Positions 6,631 through 10,917 of a stretch of 10,917 nt of DNA are shown piece after piece. Position 1 is the stretch's first letter. Each line of letters opens with the position of its first letter. The DNA is from an uncultured Faecalibacterium sp. (GTDB lineage: Bacteria; Bacillota; Clostridia; Oscillospirales; Ruminococcaceae), in contig CAKSVD010000036.1 in the NCBI GenBank assembly GCA_934503275.1, positions 1 to 10,917 on the forward strand, given 5' to 3'. The position numbers and the translations under genes were made by a program. Under the pieces are notes generated by a model. The model was not told where the DNA came from. It saw only the letters and a program-made list of their open reading frames with translations, and did no database searches.

Positions 6631-8999
6631 TTCTGCGCGCCCTCCGAGACTTCACCCAACTTGGTGGTCATAATGCGGTAGAGTTCCAGATCGGTGGGGA
6701 AACGGTCCACAAACGGCAGAATGACATTGCCGAAAAACAGCAGCCCTTCGCCCTCGCCGGAATGGGTGACGTAGGAAAGCTGATGGGGCGAGATGTTGAG
6801 CTGCTTTGCGAGGATCTGACGGTCTCCCGCCGCCTGATTCAGCATGATGATCATGTCACTGTTCTCGAAAATATTCTCGACTTCACGGGAAGAAAGAAGG
6901 TCTTTCACGTTCTGGGTCAGCCCCGTGGGAATGCCGCCCCACTTGCGGAAACGCTTCCAGATCTCCACGGAATAAGCGGCGGTCTGCTCCTCTTTCAGAA
7001 GCAGGTGCATCTCGTCCATATAATACCGTGTGGACTTTCCGCTGCTGCGGTTTGCCGTGACACGCCCCCAGACCTGATCCTGCACAATGAGCATACCGAG
7101 TTTCTTCATCTGCTTGCCCAGTTCCTTGATGTCATAGCAGACGATGCGGTTGTTGACGTTCACATTGGTGCGGTGGTTGAACAGATTCAGACTGCCCTTG
7201 ACGTAGATTTCCAACGCCGTAGCAACATGGTGGGCTTCTTTTTCGTCCTGTTGGAGCAGGGCGTTGTACAAGTCCTCAAGGATGGGCATATTCTCCGGGC
7301 AGGGGTCCGCAAAATATTTGCGGTAAATCAGATGCACACAGCGGTCAATGACGGTTTTCTCCACCGGCAGCAGACCTTCTTTGCCGCCCACCACCAGTTC
7401 ACAGAGGGAAAGGATAAAATCTGCTTTCAGGGAAAGCGGGTTATCTTCCTCGGAGTAGTTGGCATTGATGTCCATGGGGTTGATAAATTGGGTGCTGTTG
7501 GGGCTGATTTTGATGACCTGACCTTTCAGCCGATTCACCAGCGGAGAATACTCTCCCTCAGGATCATTGACAATAATATCATCGTCCGTCACCAGAAACG
7601 CATTGGCAATTTCACGCTTTGCTGAGAAACTTTTGCCGGAGCCGGGAGTACCCAAAATCAGGCCGTTGGGATTCTTCAGCTTCTTCCGGTCCACCATGAT
7701 AAGGTTGTTGGACAGGGCGTTCAGGCCGTAATACAGGCTTTCTTTGCCGGACTGGTACAGTTCCTGTGTGGTGAACGGAATGAAGATGGCGGTGCTGCTG
7801 GTTGTCAGACCTCGCTGAATCTCGATCTGACAGTCTGCCAGCGGCAGGCTGCTCATCAGCCCCTGCTCCTGCTGGAAATCCAGACGGCACAGGTTGCAGT
7901 TGTGCTTCTGTGCAATGCTGGATGCCTGAAAGACGTTGTTTTCCAGTTCCTGCTCCGTGCGCCCGGTGTTTAGCACCAGAAAGGTGACGAGGAACATCCG
8001 CTCGTTCTGGCTCTGCAATTCCTTCAAAAGAGCCTTGGCATCCCTGCCGTAAGTCGCCAAATCTGACGGAATGATGTCAATGTCATACCCGGCACGGATG
8101 GCTTTCTTCTGCTCCTCGATCTTTGATCTATCGAGTTCGGTGATGGTGCGCTTGACCGTTTTGATGGCCTTATTCTGGTCAACGGACTGGATGTGCATGG
8201 TAACGATTTGGGACGAATCCATGTCCAGAAAATCCTTCAGCAACTGGTCACTCAGGTCAGAAGCCGTGATATTCAGGAAGCTGACCGCCCCGAAGATGCC
8301 ACCCATCTGAAAAGTGCGGCTATTCTTGAAGGCAAAGGCGGTGGGCGCAATGGCATCCTTCACGGAAAGGCCGCTTTTCACAAGGTCTTTCCAGTCAAAG
8401 TGAAACTTGGACGCGCCGTCCATGTTGAACATATCGTGCATGAGTTTCAGCCGCTGGGCACCGTTCAAGGGCTTTGCCTGCACACCCAGCCGGTGGAAGT
8501 TGTTCAGCAGGTCATTCTGGATGTGGTCAAGCCGGGGCTTGACCTGCGCCATGCTCTCGCCCTCCACACCAAAGGTGATGAATTTGGTCTTGGTCAGACC
8601 ATTATTGCCCTTGGCAAGCTGCTGGCGCAGCATCTGGGAATACTCGGCGCGCACATCGTCAAAACCATCCCGCTGGTACGGGATACGGATGCTCTTTTCA
8701 AACTCGGTGCTGTCCGTTGCCATGTTCACAAAGGACAGTTCAAATTTGATGCTGGAATCGAAGAAGTTCAGAAAACTGCACCATTCCTCGAAAATCGCCG
8801 TCTTATCCTCCTGCTGGGCAAGCTGGTAATTGATGTCCTGATACTGGATGGTGCGGGTGTAGTAGTTGGGCTTCACCCGGCAGGTGCCGTCCTCAAACAT
8901 CCGCTGCATGGGGATGGACTGCTGGGCGGTCCGGGGCACAGCGGGCTTCGGCGGCTTTTTCTTGCCGCTTTTATCGGTCTTTTTCCAAAACGGGATCAT
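6627..8999 (-). CDS. VirB4/TraE-type conjugation ATPase
   Basis: A full-length 790-residue secretion ATPase that energises assembly of, and transport through, the type IV channel at the inner face of the membrane. The N-terminal ~430 residues form the VirB4/CagE-like domain. The C-terminal RecA-like motor has Walker A GTPGSGKS (450-457), a D-P-E-G-E-Y block (479-484) and Walker B YYMDEMH (659-665); T-G-L-T-Q-N (692-697) matches the later conserved motif. A Lys/Pro-rich stretch (6-20) opens the protein. No membrane helix is evident, so it probably docks on PrgI and the VirB6-like protein. The ATG at 8999 lies inside prgI (29-base overlap), with GGGAGG 8 bases upstream, so translation is likely coupled and stoichiometry set locally. 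Confidence 0.95.
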   Translation of the reverse strand: MIPFWKKTDKSGKKKPPKPAVPRTAQQSIPMQRMFEDGTCRVKPNYYTRTIQYQDINYQLAQQEDKTAIFEEWCSFLNFFDSSIKFELSFVNMATDSTEFEKSIRIPYQRDGFDDVRAEYSQMLRQQLAKGNNGLTKTKFITFGVEGESMAQVKPRLDHIQNDLLNNFHRLGVQAKPLNGAQRLKLMHDMFNMDGASKFHFDWKDLVKSGLSVKDAIAPTAFAFKNSRTFQMGGIFGAVSFLNITASDLSDQLLKDFLDMDSSQIVTMHIQSVDQNKAIKTVKRTITELDRSKIEEQKKAIRAGYDIDIIPSDLATYGRDAKALLKELQSQNERMFLVTFLVLNTGRTEQELENNVFQASSIAQKHNCNLCRLDFQQEQGLMSSLPLADCQIEIQRGLTTSSTAIFIPFTTQELYQSGKESLYYGLNALSNNLIMVDRKKLKNPNGLILGTPGSGKSFSAKREIANAFLVTDDDIIVNDPEGEYSPLVNRLKGQVIKISPNSTQFINPMDINANYSEEDNPLSLKADFILSLCELVVGGKEGLLPVEKTVIDRCVHLIYRKYFADPCPENMPILEDLYNALLQQDEKEAHHVATALEIYVKGSLNLFNHRTNVNVNNRIVCYDIKELGKQMKKLGMLIVQDQVWGRVTANRSSGKSTRYYMDEMHLLLKEEQTAAYSVEIWKRFRKWGGIPTGLTQNVKDLLSSREVENIFENSDMIIMLNQAAGDRQILAKQLNISPHQLSYVTHSGEGEGLLFFGNVILPFVDRFPTDLELYRIMTTKLGEVSEGAQK

Positions 9000-9336
9000 G
9001 GGTCACGCCTCCCTTCATCAAAATCGCATAGTAGTTGTTGGTCTTATAGGGGCGAATCTTCGGGCGGACAAACCGGGACTGCACATAGTACATCAGGATT
9101 TTTTCGGCGGGCTGTCCGTTTTTCTGGTACATGGCCAAAAAGAACATGGGAAGCATCACCGCCATCATGCCGAGTGTTGCGCCGGTATTGCCTGCGGTGT
9201 CCCGCAGGACAAAGAACAGCGGCACTCCAATGAGAGCCGCTGTGCCAAAGCAGACGAGCTGCCGTTTGGTCAGGTTGAATGCCACTTTGGATTTGACTTT
9301 GGTCAGATCACGGGGAACGGAAATATAAGCAGCCAA
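8971..9336 (-). CDS. PrgI family membrane protein
   Basis: A 121-residue protein with the PrgI pattern: a short cytoplasmic N-terminus (AAYISVPRDLTKVKSKVAFN), two closely spaced hydrophobic helices (about 27-46 and 52-70), then a basic C-terminal part with Y-V-Q-S-R-F-V-R-P-K. PrgI proteins are encoded directly upstream of VirB4 in Gram-positive systems and occupy the place of VirB3; an adapter role with VirB4 in the membrane is the usual inference. The ATG at 9336 has a strong AAGGAGG site about 7 bases upstream, which overlaps the TAA of the VirB6-like gene. The end overlaps the virB4 start by 29 bases. This is not the PrgI needle protein of Salmonella type III secretion, which only shares the name. 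Confidence 0.92.
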   Translation of the reverse strand: MAAYISVPRDLTKVKSKVAFNLTKRQLVCFGTAALIGVPLFFVLRDTAGNTGATLGMMAVMLPMFFLAMYQKNGQPAEKILMYYVQSRFVRPKIRPYKTNNYYAILMKGGVTHDPVLEKDR

Positions 9337-9349
9337 TCAAACACCTCCT

Positions 9350-10216
9350 TTAGTGCGCTCCGAGGACGGATTTTGTCACGGAACTGGTCTTGAACAGGCT
9401 GAAACAGAGCAGAACGGTGTAGCCCACGATGCTCCAAATGGAGTTGATGGCATCCCCGGAAATTGCCACGCTCTGTATCAGCACGGCGTAAATCGCCACG
9501 CAGATGAGGATGAGAAATCCCTGAAAACCCAGCGCAAACAGGCATTTCAGGTAGTTCTGCCCCATGTGGCTCTGCTCGTGGTTGCCGAAAGTCGCCATGG
9601 GGATGGGCGCAAGGCTCACCATGCAATATATCTCAATCATGCGCCCATACACGATGACAAAAATGATGATGCTCAATATCCGCATGGTGATGCCGATGAA
9701 GAAACTTTGCAGGAACAGCCCGAACAGGGGGCCAACGTCCATCTGCATCAGGCTGGATTGCAGCATGGATAAGCCAATGTCGTTGACACGGGTGTTTCCG
9801 GCGATGATGCCGCTGGAATCGGACACCACCTTCTGGGTGATGTCGAACACTGCCATCACAATATCGAAGGTGTTGCTGATGAGCCACACCGACACCGCCG
9901 TTTTGAAGATCCAGCGCATGATGAGGGCAGGCTCAAACTGCGCCATATTGTTGTGCTGGGTGATCATTTCGATCAACTCATAACAGGCGATGAAGGTCAG
10001 GATGATGCCCGCAATGGGCAGCACCACGTTCCGGGAAAGGGCTTCGATCATGGCGAACACTCTCGGCTCAAAGCTGGAGGGCTTGGTGCCCACCTGCTGG
10101 GCAATGTTTCCCACCTGCGTGTTCACATCGTCGAACAGACCGGAAAGGTTGGACATAATGCCTGCCGTCAGGATGCCTTTGATCCAGTCGGCAATGGCTT
10201 TGAGAACGGTTTCCAT
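9350..10216 (-). CDS. TrbL/VirB6-like polytopic channel protein
   Basis: A 288-residue integral membrane protein. Hydrophobic helices are seen at about 62-84, 104-125, 160-190 (probably two), 222-248 and 258-277. A polar loop (about 128-150) lies between helices, and a conserved-looking R-M-I-E-I-Y-C-M-V-S-L-A-P-I-P block falls at 192-206. This matches the TrbL/VirB6-like proteins of Clostridia conjugative elements, which form the inner-membrane part of the channel. Length and position, between Maff2 and PrgI, are usual for the family. The ATG at 10216 is preceded by a modest AAGGA site about 10 bases upstream; that site overlaps the TAA of a 22-codon ORF, which suggests coupling to it. The stop TAA is part of the prgI ribosome site. 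Confidence 0.88.
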   Translation of the reverse strand: METVLKAIADWIKGILTAGIMSNLSGLFDDVNTQVGNIAQQVGTKPSSFEPRVFAMIEALSRNVVLPIAGIILTFIACYELIEMITQHNNMAQFEPALIMRWIFKTAVSVWLISNTFDIVMAVFDITQKVVSDSSGIIAGNTRVNDIGLSMLQSSLMQMDVGPLFGLFLQSFFIGITMRILSIIIFVIVYGRMIEIYCMVSLAPIPMATFGNHEQSHMGQNYLKCLFALGFQGFLILICVAIYAVLIQSVAISGDAINSIWSIVGYTVLLCFSLFKTSSVTKSVLGAH

Positions 10217-10229
10217 TCAGTCACCGTCC

Positions 10230-10298
10230 TTAGCTGAAGTGGTTGATAAGGGTCTTGAGAAGGTTCAGGAGGAAAATAATGTGGGTCAAAAACTGCAT
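10230..10298 (-). CDS. Putative 22-aa hydrophobic microprotein upstream of the VirB6-like gene
   Basis: ATG 10298-10296 opens a 22-codon ORF (M-Q-F-L-T-H-I-I-F-L-L-N-L-L-K-T-L-I-N-H-F-S) ending at TAA 10232-10230. AAAGGGAG lies 8 bases before the ATG, a better ribosome site than that of the next gene. The peptide is one hydrophobic helix long enough to enter a membrane, with a single Lys. Its stop overlaps the Shine-Dalgarno of the VirB6-like gene (TAAGGA), so it could act as a leader peptide for translational coupling, a small channel subunit, or both. It is too short for routine gene finders. Expression is not shown. Confidence 0.55.
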   Translation of the reverse strand: MQFLTHIIFLLNLLKTLINHFS

Positions 10299-10354
10299 AG
10301 AAAACACTCCCTTTCAGTTATCAGGTGGATATTCGATGCAATGCGCTCCTTATT

Positions 10355-10376
10355 AAAAAGGGCTGTTATCCACAGC
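10355..10376 (-). terminator. Weak terminator/attenuator-like hairpin between Maff2 and the microprotein
   Basis: On the minus strand GCTGT (10376-10372), loop GGATA and ACAGC (10366-10362) form a 5-bp stem, followed two bases later by TTTTT (10359-10355). The stem is short, so at most partial termination is expected. That would leave Maff2 more abundant than the downstream genes. Low confidence. Confidence 0.35.
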
Positions 10377-10394
10377 AGAGATGGAGCGATTGCG

Positions 10395-10420
10395 TATGTA
10401 CAGGCGGGAAAACCCGCCTG
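10395..10420 (-). other. Stem-loop plus GTACATA heptamer after Maff2 (copy 3)
   Basis: On the minus strand CAGGCGGG (10420-10413), loop TTTT and CCCGCCTG (10408-10401) form a perfect 8-bp stem. It lies 6 bases after the Maff2 stop. GTACATA (10401-10395) follows, its G being the last base of the stem. No T-run follows, so it looks like an RNA-stability or processing element rather than a terminator. It has the same layout as the elements at 273-295 and 3866-3888. Confidence 0.65.
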
Positions 10421-10433
10421 CGGCTCTTAGCCG
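10421..10433 (-). other. Small hairpin spanning the Maff2 stop codon
   Basis: CGGCT-AAG-AGCCG is a perfect 5-bp stem with a 3-base loop that contains the TAA stop (10429-10427). It directly abuts the stem-loop at 10401-10420, giving two hairpins in tandem at the Maff2 3' end. Confidence 0.4.
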
Positions 10434-10642
10434 AACAGACCAGACAGCAGAGGAATGAGGGTGATGCCCACCAGAGCAACGCCGCCGCCAGCCATGAGCT
10501 GCTTCATGCCCTGAGACTTGGAGCCGGGGTTGTCGTTACCGTAACCTTCCAGCAGGTTGATGGCACCCCAAACGCCGAGACCGGCACCCAGAGCGACAAC
10601 CAGAGTCTGAAGAACTTCGATAGCAGAGTTAAAGAATTCCAT
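10427..10642 (-). CDS. Maff2 family small membrane protein
   Basis: A 71-residue protein with two hydrophobic helices (about 10-28 and 47-69) joined by a polar Gly/Asn/Ser/Lys loop (EGYGNDNPGSKSQGMKQ). It matches the Maff2 family of Clostridia conjugative elements, named without a known activity. Size, two-helix layout, Gly/Ala-rich helices and its place ahead of the VirB6-like, PrgI and VirB4 genes resemble VirB2/TrbC-type pilins, so a channel or pilus subunit is a reasonable inference. There is no clear Sec cleavage site. The ATG at 10642 has AAAGGAG about 8 bases upstream; the longer open frame reaching to 10807 runs through a terminator and is not used. Two hairpins after the stop could raise its mRNA level over that of its neighbours. 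Confidence 0.85.
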   Translation of the reverse strand: MEFFNSAIEVLQTLVVALGAGLGVWGAINLLEGYGNDNPGSKSQGMKQLMAGGGVALVGITLIPLLSGLFG

Positions 10643-10756
10643 AGTCGTTTCTCCTTTATAAATGAAAGTTGTAGACCGTCCGTACACACCTGAAATCGTA
10701 CATTTTTGAGCCACGAACTGCGGCAGAAGTGGATTTGCTGGTATACCTCTCTGGTC
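10643..10756 (-). other. Leader upstream of Maff2, no clear promoter
   Basis: About 115 bases lie between the terminator T-run and the Maff2 ATG. I see the ribosome site, an 8-base palindrome GGTATACC (10740-10747), an imperfect inverted repeat with CCAC/GTGG outer and CTG/CAG inner arms (10711-10732), and two TGTACG repeats. TTGACC next to the T-run could be a -35 box, but no good -10 box follows at 16-18 bases. How Maff2 is transcribed, from its own promoter or by readthrough, cannot be settled from the sequence. Confidence 0.4.
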
Positions 10757-10786
10757 AAAAATAAAACCGCCTACCGGGTCAGGCAG
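10757..10786 (-). terminator. Rho-independent terminator after the right-edge gene
   Basis: On the minus strand CTGCCT (10786-10781), an 8-base loop and AGGCGG (10772-10767) form a 6-bp stem with one G-T pair. TTTTATTTTT (10766-10757) follows at once. It separates the right-edge gene from Maff2. The stop codon of the upstream gene is inside the hairpin. Confidence 0.7.
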
Positions 10787-10917
10787 ACGGGAGCGAATCA
10801 GCATCAATCACAACAAATTCATCGTTGGGATTGATTTTTCCTTTTCGGTTCAGATATTTTTCAATATCGAAGGTGTTTTTGGGGTCGTAGTCGGAGGTGA
10901 GCTTGTAATTCGGATGC
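10779..10917 (-). CDS. C-terminal end of a larger protein, possibly the VirD4-like coupling protein
   Basis: An open minus-strand frame enters from the right edge and ends at TGA 10781-10779, giving the last 45 residues of a protein. The visible sequence starts HPNYKLTSDYDPKNTFDIEK and ends V-V-I-D-A-D-S-L-P-S-A; it is hydrophilic and acidic. In Tn1549-type elements the gene before Maff2 is usually the VirD4/TcpA-like coupling ATPase, and an NY-x-x-T-x-D-x-D then FD-x-x-x-YL tail fits what I recall of such proteins, but no ATPase motif is in view. The assignment rests on position and a weak resemblance. The stop lies within the terminator hairpin, so translation and termination are physically close. 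A ribosome reaching the stop could affect folding. Confidence 0.5.
   Translation of the reverse strand, partial: HPNYKLTSDYDPKNTFDIEKYLNRKGKINPNDEFVVIDADSLPSA

Noticed and set aside
8193..9233. Long plus-strand open frames, such as 8193-9233, 2500-3390, 3889-4734 and 1007-1840
   Set aside because: They lie opposite well-supported minus-strand genes (virB4, topB, DUF4366, YodL), have no ribosome sites, and their translations look like antisense composition (Cys/His/Gly/Arg-rich, no recognisable motifs).
10325..10350. Six-codon TTG leader ORF after AAGGAG between Maff2 and the microprotein
   Set aside because: The spacing is short, the peptide is only six residues, and there is no codon run or pairing partner suggesting attenuation.
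10643..10807. N-terminal extension of Maff2 to 10807
   Set aside because: It would be translated through a terminator hairpin and T-run, and the internal ATG at 10642 has an excellent ribosome site and gives the family's normal length.

Overview
The window is part of the conjugation (mating-pair formation) module of an integrative conjugative element of the Tn1549/CTn type, found in Gram-positive gut Clostridia. The evidence is gene content and order: Maff2, TrbL/VirB6-like, PrgI, VirB4, NlpC/P60, DUF4315, DUF4366, topoisomerase III, YodL/LPD28-like, TTRAP. Strong AGGAGG-type ribosome sites and moderately G+C-rich coding DNA fit Bacillota, perhaps Oscillospiraceae (Faecalibacterium-like). The species assignment is only an inference. 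No integrase, relaxase, attachment site, resistance gene, rRNA, tRNA or CRISPR array is visible.

Every convincing gene is on the minus strand, so transcription runs from the right edge to the left. At the right edge is the C-terminal end of a large protein (possibly the VirD4-like coupling protein), closed by a Rho-independent terminator. A leader of about 115 bases follows, then Maff2, a 22-residue hydrophobic microprotein, and the membrane and ATPase core (VirB6-like, PrgI, VirB4). Next come the cell-wall hydrolase, DUF4315, the secreted and membrane-anchored DUF4366, topoisomerase III, the YodL/LPD28-like protein and TTRAP. Most junctions overlap or are a few bases long, with ribosome sites inside the preceding gene or on its stop codon, so much of the block looks translationally coupled. 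A gap of about 150 bases at the left holds a strong sigma-A-like promoter with a dyad at its predicted start site. It drives a new gene cut off by the window edge.

Together the products can build a Gram-positive type IV secretion channel. VirB4 powers it, VirB6-like, PrgI and Maff2 form membrane parts, and the NlpC/P60 protein opens peptidoglycan. TopB and the YodL/LPD28-like protein probably act on the transferred DNA or in the recipient.

The core system is a known type. The least expected signals lie between the genes. (1) Each of the three larger gaps after a stop codon carries a GC-rich stem-loop 5-6 bases after the stop, followed at once by the same heptamer, GTACATA; the arms are swapped between copies, so structure rather than sequence is kept. 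(2) An unannotated 22-aa hydrophobic ORF with a good ribosome site precedes the VirB6-like gene. (3) topB appears to begin at an ATT codon. (4) The next transcription unit has an extended -10 promoter with an operator-like dyad.
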